Shown here in pieces: positions 44,267 to 52,280 of a stretch of DNA of 64,000 nt. Made by a program: the position numbers and the translations under genes. The stretch comes from Cohnella lupini. GTDB lineage: Bacteria > Bacillota > Bacilli > Paenibacillales > Paenibacillaceae. Within the stretch, counting starts at the first letter, position 1, and each line of letters starts with the position of its first letter. A model generated the notes under the pieces. The model saw nothing but the letters and a program-made list of their open reading frames with translations, did no database searches and had not been told where the DNA came from. The stretch covers positions 62,001 through 126,000 of the forward strand of contig NZ_QRDY01000003.1 of assembly GCF_003386205.1 (NCBI RefSeq), written 5' to 3'.

Positions 44267-44334
44267 ATCTTAATATTTTGCTAGCATAGCTTTAAATTGA
44301 ATCACTTACCTAAATGTAAGCGCTGTTATACGAT
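44267..44334 (+). promoter_or_regulatory. Promoter/operator of the foldase/beta-helix operon
   Basis: ATCTTAA (44267-44273) is followed 21 bp later by AGCTTTA (44288-44294), then CTTACC (44305-44310) and TATACG (44327-44332). The end GTAAGCGCTGTTATA is identical to that of the 42306 site. TGTAAGCGCTGTTA (44315-44328) is a near-match to the CcpA cre consensus. Confidence 0.7.
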
Positions 44335-44352
44335 ATGTTGGGGGTGATTAAC

Positions 44353-45453
44353 ATGAAGCTTAAAGGGATGGTTGCTCTAATTCTAACTTTATTCTCGATT
44401 GTCTTGCTGTCCATCTACTACGTCTCGGCACGTCCGCATCCGGAACGGACTCCCGTCGCGGACGTGAACGGCAGCCCGATTACGGCGAGGGAGCTAGAGA
44501 ACGAACTGATGCGGCAAAGAGCGGGGGTCATCGATTATTTCCGCCAAACCTACGGAGCGGAATACGGCAAAGATTTCTGGGAAACCGATTATAACGGGGA
44601 GACCCCGGGCTCCGTTGCGAGGAATTGGGCACTGCAGTCCCTCGTCAGAACCCGGCTCGAACTGGAACTTGCACAATCTTACGGCTTGATCCGGGGAACC
44701 TCTTACGAGGACTTGTTACTTGAGATGGATAAGGAGAATAAGCGAAGACGAGCGGCAGTCCAAGCGAACGAGCCCGTATACGGCCCGGTCAAGTTTGATG
44801 AAAGCTTTTTTTTGAATTACTTCTTAAGCCATTTGCGAATTGAACTGAAGGAAAAACTGTCTGAAAAGGAGGTGAAAATGACGGATGAGGATCTGCAAAA
44901 GCATTACGAGCAGATTAAGGACACGATGTTTACGCTAGAAGGCAAGGTTAGCTTTGAGAAAACGGCCGTCTCTTACAGGGGCGAGGGCAAAGGTACAAGT
45001 GCCGAACGAAAATTAACGGCGAAGAAGTTGGCGGAATCGCTCCGGACGCTGGTGGATCAAGGAATGGAGGTTACGGAGGCAGTGCAATCGGCGCGGTTGC
45101 AGGCTGGCAACGATACGGTGACGATCCGGAATACCGATGACGAATTGACCGGCGATAAGGCCGGCGCGTATTACAGATCTCAACCGCAGCTCTATTCTAT
45201 TCTCTCCGGCAGCCTGAAAGCCGGTCAGATCAGCGCTGTTTTCGACGAGGAACTACTCGGCGAGTATGTGTTTATCAAGGTTAAGGCGATTGAAGCCGAC
45301 GGGTATCAAAGTTTTGAAGAGAACAAGCACAATGTGAGGAGTAGCTTTATGGACATCGCCTATGAATCATATCTGGATAAGCTCTACGATAAAGCTACTA
45401 TCGAGATTTACGAAGAACGCATTGATCGATTGAAGCTGTTGTCCAACCTATAA
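44353..45453 (+). CDS. SurA/PrsA-like peptidyl-prolyl isomerase-type foldase
   Basis: 366 residues. A single N-terminal TM or uncleaved signal anchor (about 5-25, no lipobox Cys) precedes a SurA_N-like helical chaperone region (VADVNGSPITARELENELMR, typical of PrsA/SurA). A C-terminal parvulin-like region is diverged (LKAGQISAVFDEELLGEYVF), so isomerase activity is doubtful while chaperone activity is plausible. It is membrane-anchored with the domain outside. GGGGGTGAT precedes ATG 44353. The beta-helix enzyme gene follows after 18 bp, so they form an operon and the foldase is probably dedicated to that large exported enzyme. Confidence 0.8.
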   Translation: MKLKGMVALILTLFSIVLLSIYYVSARPHPERTPVADVNGSPITARELENELMRQRAGVIDYFRQTYGAEYGKDFWETDYNGETPGSVARNWALQSLVRTRLELELAQSYGLIRGTSYEDLLLEMDKENKRRRAAVQANEPVYGPVKFDESFFLNYFLSHLRIELKEKLSEKEVKMTDEDLQKHYEQIKDTMFTLEGKVSFEKTAVSYRGEGKGTSAERKLTAKKLAESLRTLVDQGMEVTEAVQSARLQAGNDTVTIRNTDDELTGDKAGAYYRSQPQLYSILSGSLKAGQISAVFDEELLGEYVFIKVKAIEADGYQSFEENKHNVRSSFMDIAYESYLDKLYDKATIEIYEERIDRLKLLSNL

Positions 45454-45471
45454 TAAAAGGAGGCACTTATT

Positions 45472-48400
45472 ATGTTTAGAAAAGTCGGAATATTCAGATT
45501 TTTATTGACTATCACGATTGCGGCAATCGGCATCTTTCCCGTATCGATGCTCAGTCCTGTGTATGCAACCGAAACGGGATCCACCTATTATGTGGATTCG
45601 ATAGAAGGAAACGACGCTAATTCGGGAACGGACCCGGAATTCGCCTGGAAGACGCTGACTAAGGTTAACGCTACCGAGTTTCTACCGGCCGACCGCATTT
45701 TATTTAAGGCGAACGGCGTGTGGTCAGGTACTCTATCTCCCCAAGGATCGGGTGTGGAAGGCAGTCCGATTACGATAGACCGGTACGGAACCGGCAACAA
45801 GCCGTTGATTGCCGGAGACGGCGCAGCGGCAGCCGTGTATTTCTATAATCAAGAGCAATGGGAAGTCAAAAATCTGGAGATTACGAATAATGCGGCAACG
45901 GCTGCGGTACGCAGAGGTATCCACGTGGACGGGTCAAGCGGGACATGGACCAATCCGAAAGTTTACAAGCACTTTTTATTCGAGAATTTGGACGTTCACA
46001 ACGTAAAAGGAAACGTGAGCGACGATTATGCCCATAACGGGGGGATCATCGTATGGGGAACGAATTGGGATTACCATGTATCGGACGTGGTGGTCAAGAA
46101 CAGCAAGGTTTATTCGGTGGACAGCGTCGGTATTTACATCTATGGCGCTCAGAAAAGCTACTCGTCCGGTTTCCGAGTGGCCGGAAACACGCTCTATGAT
46201 ATCGCTGCGGACGGCGCGCTTCTATTGGATTCGACAGGAGGGATTATCGAAAACAATGTCGTGTACAACACGCACGTAAGAGCAAGCGGCTATCATGTGC
46301 CTTTGTGGGTATTTTCCAGCAAAGACGCGATCATTCAAAACAACGAGGTATATAATACGGCGCCGGGCGGCGATGCGATGGCATTCGATTCGGACTACAA
46401 AAGCGACGGAACGATTATCCAATATAATTATAGCCATAACAACGCGGGCGGCGGCTTCCTCGTCGTGAACGACGGTACGGTTGCGACCAACGCCAATACG
46501 AATACGATAATTCGCTATAACATCAGCCAGAACGATGGCGGCGCCGTGTTTAATTTCAGCGGAACGCCGGATACCACGACGATATATAACAACACCGTAT
46601 ATCTCTCCAAATTCTCCAATACCAAAGTGGTGGATTATCTCAATTGGGGCGGCTTTGCCAAGAATACGTATTTCTACAACAATCTGATCTATAACCTTGG
46701 TACAGGCGGCTATACGTTCGCAGCCAGCACGAACAATGTTTTCGAACGCAACCTGTTCTACGGCAGCCACCCGTCCAGCGAACCGGCGGACGCATTCAAA
46801 ATAACCGCGGATCCGCAGCTTGCTTCGCCCGGGTCGGGAGGGCTTGGCATAGATTCGCTCGCCGGTTATCAATTGCTTTCTACCTCTCCGGCTATCGGAG
46901 CGGGCAAGCTGATCGCGAACAACGGAGGCAGGGATTATTTCGGCAATCCGGTTTCGAATGCGGCGAATCCGAATATCGGGGCTTACGGAGGCGCGGGTCT
47001 CGACCCGAACAATCTTCCTCCGCTTCCTCAGCCGCCGCAAGAAGAAAACCTGCTGAAAAATTCGGGCTTTGAAACGGGCGATTTCGGCTTTTGGCCGAAT
47101 CATTACAACGGGGCGACTATACAGAACAATAATTCGAATACGGGAAGCTACGCGGCCAGGCTTTCCGGAGCGTTCGCGGGGATGGAGCAAAATATCACCG
47201 GCTTGTATCCGAACACGCTATATAAATTGTATGCTTACGGCAAGAGCACCAGCGGCGGAGATGCGGTGTTCGGCGTCAAGAATTACGGCGGAAGCTCCCG
47301 GGACGCCCATATGAACGCAACGGGTTACACTCGCAAGGAAATTACGTTCACGACGGGCGAATCCGCTACGGGCGCCACGATATTCTTATATAAAGACTCC
47401 GCGGCGGGAGAGGTTTACTTCGACGATCTCGTATTGATTCAGTTCGGCCCGGCGCCCGGCGGACCCGGCGGACCGACAGAACCGGTATTTACGGAGGGAA
47501 CGAACGATGATTTCGAGGCTGGCGTCCTTGACGATCAATGGAACTGGATCAGAGAGAACGATAGCAAATGGTCTCTGAGCTCGCGGCCGGGTTATATGCG
47601 AATCGCAAGCGAAGCGGGAGACATCGTCGACGGCGCCACTTCCGCGAAAAACATATTATTGACCGGCGCCCCCGAAGGCGATTTCGTTATTGAAACGAAG
47701 CTTGACGGTAAGCCGTCCTCGCAGTGGTCGCAAGGCGGATTGATCGTTTACGTGGATGATTATAACTGGTTCAGACTAACCCGCTTATACGGAAGCGGCA
47801 ATCAGCTTCAATTTACGAAACAAATAAATGCGGTTCGCCAGCATGCGGAAATCTCCGATCCTATCGAATCGACCGAAGTTTATCTGCGGATCGTGAAATA
47901 CGATAACACCTATAGCGGCTATTACTCGGCGAACGGAACCGATTACACGCAAGTATGGACGACGCAGATGGCCGAGCTTGACGATCTGAAGATCGGCCTG
48001 ACGGTTTGCGGGGGAACGTCGCTAACGGCGGACTTCGATTATTTCCACGTGATTACGGATGACATAACTCCTCCTCCACCGCCTGTTCCGGTCGCCGTAA
48101 CTAGCGTTAGTTTAAGCGAAAGCACCTTGAATCTCAGGGTTGGCCAGTCTTCCGTTTTGTCGGCTATGGTGCAGCCGGCCAATGCGGCGAACAAAGCGGT
48201 CACATGGAGCAGCGATCATCCTGAGATTGCCGCCGTCGACGCGAATGGAAACATAACGGCGGTTGCCGAAGGCGTAGCGAAGATTACCGTAAGCACGGTG
48301 GATGGAGCCAAGACGGTAGTCGCGAACGTCCAAGTGTTGTCGGACACGAATTTGGCTAGAGACCCGGGGTTCGAGACGGGAAATTTCACGGTTTGGACTT

Positions 48401-48771
48401 CGCATTGGAACAATTCGGCCATTACCGCTACGAATGCCCGTACGGGAACGTATGCCGCCAGATTAACCACCCAGTTCGGAGGAATCGAGCAGAACGTAAC
48501 CGGACTGACTCCGAATACAGCCTATAAATTAACCGCTTGGGTTAAATCGGTCGACGGGGGATCTGGCGTGCTTCAAGTGAAGTTTTACGGAAGCTACGAC
48601 CGAGAGATTACCGTAAATTCGACCGATTATACAAAGTACGAGCTTTCGTTTACGACGGGCAACGCCAACACGGGAGTCACCTTGAATATGTATAAACGCT
48701 CGGCGGCGGGAGCGCTATACTTTGACGATTTCGAATTGCTTCAGAACGGTCTACCCCAGCCATTGCCGTAA
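45472..48771 (+). CDS. Secreted multidomain right-handed beta-helix protein, probable polysaccharide lyase or hydrolase
   Basis: 1099 residues. Signal peptide (about 1-32). The parallel beta-helix (about 38-510) starts YYVDSIEGNDANSGTDPEFA, with DUF1565/PL-like KTLTKVNATEFLPADRILFK and regular Asn-rich turns (NNEVYN, YNYSHNNAGGG). A first CBM_4_9-like carbohydrate-binding domain (about 525-655), a concanavalin-like DUF1349 domain (about 678-863), a BIG2 Ig-like domain (about 873-957) and a second CBM_4_9-like domain (about 959-1096) follow. The two CBMs are clearly duplicates (GMEQNITGLYPNT / GIEQNVTGLTPNT). There are no LPXTG or SLH anchors, so it is released or binds via the CBMs. With uxaC nearby, a uronate-containing substrate such as pectate is likely; the exact chemistry is unknown. 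Confidence 0.88.
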   Translation: MFRKVGIFRFLLTITIAAIGIFPVSMLSPVYATETGSTYYVDSIEGNDANSGTDPEFAWKTLTKVNATEFLPADRILFKANGVWSGTLSPQGSGVEGSPITIDRYGTGNKPLIAGDGAAAAVYFYNQEQWEVKNLEITNNAATAAVRRGIHVDGSSGTWTNPKVYKHFLFENLDVHNVKGNVSDDYAHNGGIIVWGTNWDYHVSDVVVKNSKVYSVDSVGIYIYGAQKSYSSGFRVAGNTLYDIAADGALLLDSTGGIIENNVVYNTHVRASGYHVPLWVFSSKDAIIQNNEVYNTAPGGDAMAFDSDYKSDGTIIQYNYSHNNAGGGFLVVNDGTVATNANTNTIIRYNISQNDGGAVFNFSGTPDTTTIYNNTVYLSKFSNTKVVDYLNWGGFAKNTYFYNNLIYNLGTGGYTFAASTNNVFERNLFYGSHPSSEPADAFKITADPQLASPGSGGLGIDSLAGYQLLSTSPAIGAGKLIANNGGRDYFGNPVSNAANPNIGAYGGAGLDPNNLPPLPQPPQEENLLKNSGFETGDFGFWPNHYNGATIQNNNSNTGSYAARLSGAFAGMEQNITGLYPNTLYKLYAYGKSTSGGDAVFGVKNYGGSSRDAHMNATGYTRKEITFTTGESATGATIFLYKDSAAGEVYFDDLVLIQFGPAPGGPGGPTEPVFTEGTNDDFEAGVLDDQWNWIRENDSKWSLSSRPGYMRIASEAGDIVDGATSAKNILLTGAPEGDFVIETKLDGKPSSQWSQGGLIVYVDDYNWFRLTRLYGSGNQLQFTKQINAVRQHAEISDPIESTEVYLRIVKYDNTYSGYYSANGTDYTQVWTTQMAELDDLKIGLTVCGGTSLTADFDYFHVITDDITPPPPPVPVAVTSVSLSESTLNLRVGQSSVLSAMVQPANAANKAVTWSSDHPEIAAVDANGNITAVAEGVAKITVSTVDGAKTVVANVQVLSDTNLARDPGFETGNFTVWTSHWNNSAITATNARTGTYAARLTTQFGGIEQNVTGLTPNTAYKLTAWVKSVDGGSGVLQVKFYGSYDREITVNSTDYTKYELSFTTGNANTGVTLNMYKRSAAGALYFDDFELLQNGLPQPLP

Positions 48772-48811
48772 CGGGACGTTGGACTAGGTTATATAGCAAA
48801 GCTATGTTAAG

Positions 48812-49081
48812 TTACCCCTCGTCGCCGCTCTCGCTGTGGACGTCATGGTCTCCGGGATACCCGCGTTCCAGTCCGGCATGCAGCTCGCGATTCTCGTAGC
48901 TGAACCGATTAGGAGGGCGTTGATCTTCTCTCCAGGGGCTGCTCTTGCCTAATGTCGCCGACAAAATACCGGAGCCATAGGGGCCTTCGGGGAATTCCTC
49001 CGCCGCTAAGTCATTACGTTGCGATTCTACGGTGGCTAAGTCGGTAGTAGGTTGCTTTTTCTCGGAACGAAAAGGGAACAT
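48812..49081 (-). CDS. Small conserved soluble protein
   Basis: 89 residues, hydrophilic. The central part, VESQRNDLAAEEFPEGPYGS, followed by SPWREDQRPPNRFSYENREL, resembles a short conserved 'cytosolic protein' family of Bacillaceae and Paenibacillaceae of unknown role. ATG 49081 with AGGAGG upstream. It lies 61 bp downstream of the DUF3055 gene on the same strand. Confidence 0.72.
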   Translation of the reverse strand: MFPFRSEKKQPTTDLATVESQRNDLAAEEFPEGPYGSGILSATLGKSSPWREDQRPPNRFSYENRELHAGLERGYPGDHDVHSESGDEG

Positions 49082-49142
49082 TCGGGAAACCTCCTGTCGG
49101 AATAGGGTGGATTTCCGTTATATTGTCCGTTTCCTTCTTTCG

Positions 49143-49439
49143 TTAGTCGGAGAAGTTAACCGCGCCGAGCACCAGGGAAAGGAATTGGCCAAGCTCTGCG
49201 GCTTCTTCTTCGTTAATGCGGAACACGGATTCCAGCACGCCTTCTTCTTCCAGATCGTCGGGTCCAAGAACGGCGCTGCGGCCGAACATCATATCGGTTA
49301 CGAGCTTCTTGCCGTAAAACCGATTCGTGGATAGAATGGCTAAGTCGAAACGTTTAAGTCCGGGGGTTACGAACGTAACGAATCGCGTCGTCGTTTGTTC
49401 GGTCGAGTCCGATAAGAAGTCGAAGTCTTTCATGGTCAT
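49143..49439 (-). CDS. DUF3055 family protein
   Basis: 98 residues. RFVTFVTPGLKRFDLAILST, a GKKLV segment and GRSAVLGPDDLEE match the DUF3055 pattern. Small soluble protein, function unknown. AAGGAGG is upstream. A plausible minus-strand -10 (TATAAT, read from 49477 to 49472) lies about 33 bp before the start. Confidence 0.8.
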   Translation of the reverse strand: MTMKDFDFLSDSTEQTTTRFVTFVTPGLKRFDLAILSTNRFYGKKLVTDMMFGRSAVLGPDDLEEEGVLESVFRINEEEAAELGQFLSLVLGAVNFSD

Positions 49440-49502
49440 CGGTATAAGTCCTCCTTGAGATAGCTAGCTTTATTATAATGGAATAAAGAAGTCTTGCCTA
49501 AC

Positions 49503-49587
49503 TTGGATAATTTTGATAATCTGAATATGTTCATGTTTGCAGGAGAGAGGAAGCACCTCATCGCCATTCGGCGGGAGGTGCTTTTTT
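49503..49587 (+). promoter_or_regulatory. Promoter plus early terminator upstream of the HRDC gene
   Basis: TTGGAT (49503-49508), 17 nt, TATGTT (49526-49531) form a plausible promoter. The transcript would run straight into a strong terminator: AAGCACCTC (49551-49559) with GAGGTGCTT (49575-49583), inner CGCC/GGCG helix, six T. The HRDC start is 73 bp further on. This could be an attenuated leader or a short RNA. Confidence 0.55.
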
Positions 49588-49660
49588 GCGTTCCCCTGGC
49601 CGGATTTTGCTGCCTGAACAACCATGATACGCCGCATAGACGGCCAAGGAGGAAATGGGT

Positions 49661-50659
49661 ATGCAGGTAGTATTTCTGAATCAGTTCGAACGCGTAGCAG
49701 GCCAAGAAGAGGAAAGGGCGCATGTCTTCATCGGAGAATTGCAGGGAATATGGACCGCGGGATGGAGGGGGCTTCAACTAGAGACGTCTTCGATCGAAGA
49801 TGTCTGGTACGAAGGGATGAGCTGGGAGGAGCTACTAGCGGCTTTCCGTCACGGAGTAGCTAACAAGATGAGAGACGGTTTTCGGCCTCTGCTGGACGGA
49901 ATGCTCGAGGAAACTCCGTTCTGGGAAAGACGCCCCGCGCTTCCGCAGCTGCTCCAGTGTTACGCGGATTCGCAGGAAGCCGATGATGCCGTCTCTGGAT
50001 TGAAGGTTTGGCGAAGAGCGAAATCCCTAGAGGAGAAGAAGTCGGCGTATTTGATCGCGACGAATCGGGAGCTGCAGATGTTGGCTGTTTTCTTGCCGCA
50101 GACGGTCGATGAGTTAGGTCAAATTCCGGGCTTCGGCAAAGTCAAAACCGAACGGTACGGCAACGAGATCGTCGAATTGCTCAAGACGAAAGAACGAAGC
50201 CATACCTATCCGCTCGATGCTTGGGTTCCCGGCGTCGTGAGCGAATCTCAGCTATCCTCATGGATGTTTCAATTGAAGGAGGAGAAGTATGGGAAGGCGT
50301 TGTCGACGGTGAAGGAGAAGCGCTCGCTCTTGAACGGCATTCGCGAAGGCAGAACGTTAAGCCAATTGGAAGAAGAACTGAATTGTCCGCGGCGCAAGCT
50401 ACTGGAGAGAATAGAGCGCTTGGACGAAAAAGGCTACGATGTCCTTCCGGTCGTGGAGAAGGAGCTATCCGAGCTGCCCGCCGAGGAGTCGGTACTGATC
50501 GAGACGGCGATTCAGCAACTGGGTGACCGTTACTTAAAGCCCTTGCTACGTAAGGTATACGGGGAAGTCAACTCCAATGACGAAGAGGTCGAGAGACAGT
50601 ACGAGAAGCTGCGAATGGTCCGCATCCGGTGCCGCAGGGTAAACCAGGCAGCTGTATAA
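49661..50659 (+). CDS. HRDC-domain protein
   Basis: 332 residues. The middle (about 105-180) is an HRDC domain (KKSAYLIATNRELQMLAVFL, then ELGQIPGFGKVKTERYG), a nucleic-acid-binding module of RecQ helicases and RNase D. No helicase or nuclease motif accompanies it. The C-terminus (about 225-330) looks like winged-helix or helical regions (LSQLEEELNCPRRKLLERIE). ATG 49661 is preferred: AAGGAGG is 8 nt away, whereas the ATG at 49655 is only 2 nt from it. Probably a DNA/RNA-binding protein of unknown function. Confidence 0.82.
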   Translation: MQVVFLNQFERVAGQEEERAHVFIGELQGIWTAGWRGLQLETSSIEDVWYEGMSWEELLAAFRHGVANKMRDGFRPLLDGMLEETPFWERRPALPQLLQCYADSQEADDAVSGLKVWRRAKSLEEKKSAYLIATNRELQMLAVFLPQTVDELGQIPGFGKVKTERYGNEIVELLKTKERSHTYPLDAWVPGVVSESQLSSWMFQLKEEKYGKALSTVKEKRSLLNGIREGRTLSQLEEELNCPRRKLLERIERLDEKGYDVLPVVEKELSELPAEESVLIETAIQQLGDRYLKPLLRKVYGEVNSNDEEVERQYEKLRMVRIRCRRVNQAAV

Positions 50660-50692
50660 GGCGAAGATATAAGCCATGACCTTCTTTTAAAG

Positions 50693-50730
50693 CATCTAAG
50701 CCCGCATCCATCCGAAGGAGCGGGCTTAGA
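50693..50730 (-). terminator. Terminator after corA (minus strand)
   Basis: ATCTAAGCCCGC (50693-50704) pairs with GCGGGCTTAGAT (50719-50730). The minus-strand tail contains GCTTTAAAAG. It may also help stop the HRDC gene, which converges from the other side. Confidence 0.75.
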
Positions 50731-50746
50731 TTCGGTATCTCATCGG

Positions 50747-51682
50747 TTATAACCAATCTTTCTTGCGGAACAGGTAGAACATCCCAAAGCCGATGACAGC
50801 CATGCAGGCGATCAACACGACGGATCCCGCACCGAAATGCATGCCGGGTATATAGTCGAAATTCATCCCGTATATTCCAGTGATAAAGGTTAAAGGCATG
50901 AATATCGTCGTTAGCGCCGTGAACACACGCATGATTTCGTTCGCGCGGTTGGCAAGGCTGGACTGGTACGCTTCGCGTAAGTTGCCCATGAGATCGCGGT
51001 AAGTCTCGAAAGTTTCGTATATTTTGACCGCATTCTCGTGGATGTCTCCGAAGTATTTCTGCAGTTCGTTGTCGATTAGTCGTAAATCCTTCTTGTTCAA
51101 AGTGGCGATGAGCTCTCGCTGAGGTCCGAGAACTTTTTTTAACCACAGAATTTCGCTTCTAAGACCGATAATCTCGGTCAGGTGGGATTTCTTAGTGTGC
51201 ATAAGAATATCTTCTTCAAGGCTTTCGATGCGGGCTTCGATCCGGTCCCCGACGGTAATGTAGTTATCGACGACGATATCGACGAGATGGTAGAGGAATC
51301 GGTCGGACTCGTTAACCTCTTGCTCCCACAGGATCGGCTTTACGCTGCGGAGCTCGTTGATTTTCTGGCGAGTAACGGTTATCAGATAATGCCGGCCTAG
51401 AAAGATATTCAAGGCGCGAAGGAAAATTTCCTCGTCGTCGAAGCGAATGCTGTTAATAACAAGAAAATATTGATTTTCGTATATTTCCAGCTTCGGGCGC
51501 TGCTCTTCTTCCGTCATGCAATCCTCGACGGCAAGATCATGCAGGCCGAATAACGGTTGCAAAATCACGAGATCGTCGACGTCCGCATCGATCCAGAAAA
51601 AACCGTTTTTCGGCGCGACCAACGTTTCGTTGATGTCTTCGATCGTAGTGAATATTCCGTTGTTTACCAATCTTATTTTCAT
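50747..51682 (-). CDS. corA: CorA-family magnesium/cobalt transporter
   Basis: 311 residues. A large N-terminal cytoplasmic domain is followed by two C-terminal TM helices. The channel signature YGMNF sits at the end of TM1 (FITGIYGMNFDYIPGMHF), and the C-terminus is basic (RKKDWL). It forms pentameric Mg2+ channels. A single ATG with a modest upstream ribosome site. No metal riboswitch was recognised in the upstream region. Confidence 0.95.
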   Translation of the reverse strand: MKIRLVNNGIFTTIEDINETLVAPKNGFFWIDADVDDLVILQPLFGLHDLAVEDCMTEEEQRPKLEIYENQYFLVINSIRFDDEEIFLRALNIFLGRHYLITVTRQKINELRSVKPILWEQEVNESDRFLYHLVDIVVDNYITVGDRIEARIESLEEDILMHTKKSHLTEIIGLRSEILWLKKVLGPQRELIATLNKKDLRLIDNELQKYFGDIHENAVKIYETFETYRDLMGNLREAYQSSLANRANEIMRVFTALTTIFMPLTFITGIYGMNFDYIPGMHFGAGSVVLIACMAVIGFGMFYLFRKKDWL

Positions 51683-51744
51683 GGGAACCGCTCCTTTGCA
51701 TGTCCATCGGGTTCATGCGGGACGTTCCACGGGAAAGCGAGCTC

Positions 51745-51843
51745 TTAGCCGAAGAAGCCGGACCGAGAAAACGACTTTGTCGCGGAATACCATCCAGCGT
51801 GATTGAATTGATTATCGTCAGGCTTGGGTTTATCGCCTTCCAT
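51745..51843 (-). CDS. Possible 32-residue protein
   Basis: ATG 51843 with GGGGGGAG about 7 nt upstream. The peptide is polar and ends FNHAGWYSATKSFSRSGFFG. A longer frame to 51930 exists, but the internal start has the better ribosome site. Only base pattern and ribosome site support it; no homologue is recognised. Confidence 0.4.
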   Translation of the reverse strand: MEGDKPKPDDNQFNHAGWYSATKSFSRSGFFG

Positions 51844-51974
51844 GTCCGGCTCCCCCCCTTTATCCTCGATTAGACGCAAGCGTCGTATTGTCACTATTGA
51901 CGTGTTAAGTATAAGCTTCACCCCCTGCACCTTTCAAGGAGAAAATAAGACAACCGCGGCATGAAATCAGCACC

Positions 51975-52003
51975 TTGACTGCCTCCTGAATTTCGAGTAA
52001 TCT
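51975..52003 (+). promoter_or_regulatory. Promoter of the met operon
   Basis: TTGACT (51975-51980), 17-nt spacer, TAATCT (51998-52003). The start would be near 52010, about 30 nt before the riboswitch. Confidence 0.7.
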
Positions 52004-52040
52004 AAGGGTAGTTTTACCGACAACCGAATAGAGTTTGCCA

Positions 52041-52207
52041 TCTTATCAAGAGCAGGCGGAGGGACTAGCCCTATGAAGCCCGGCAACCGACGTAGTCATT
52101 AGACGCACGGTGCTAAATCTTGCGGAAACGGTATCGTTTCTGACAGATGAGAGGGGCGCGCGTACGATCTATTACACGACCCTATCTCATTTTGGGTCGT
52201 TTTTTAT
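52041..52207 (+). promoter_or_regulatory. SAM-I (S-box) riboswitch with terminator
   Basis: Conserved S-box elements in order: CTTATCAAGAGCAGGCGGAG (from 52042), the GGGACTAGCCC hairpin, ATGAAGCCCGGCAACC (kink-turn region), ACGGTGCTAAATCTTGCGG, and a P1 3' strand at GACAGATGAG (52142-52151). The terminator is ACGACCC (52176-52182) with GGGTCGT (52194-52200) and a T-run; its loop holds CTCAT, which can pair with ATGAG of P1. SAM binding should stop transcription of metA-metI-patB. Confidence 0.95.
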
Positions 52208-52280
52208 TTGCGCTCATCTACGTATCACGACAACGGATCGCTGCGAGCAAGCGGCGTCGTTGCATTAGAGGAGGAACAAT

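Noticed and set aside
46222..47190. 322-residue minus-strand frame inside the beta-helix gene
   Set aside because: Arg/Ile/Val-rich antisense shadow; the plus-strand gene has a signal peptide, ribosome site and clear domains.
48780..48811. Terminator after the beta-helix gene
   Set aside because: Only a 5-bp ATAGC/GCTAT hairpin without a T-run; not convincing.
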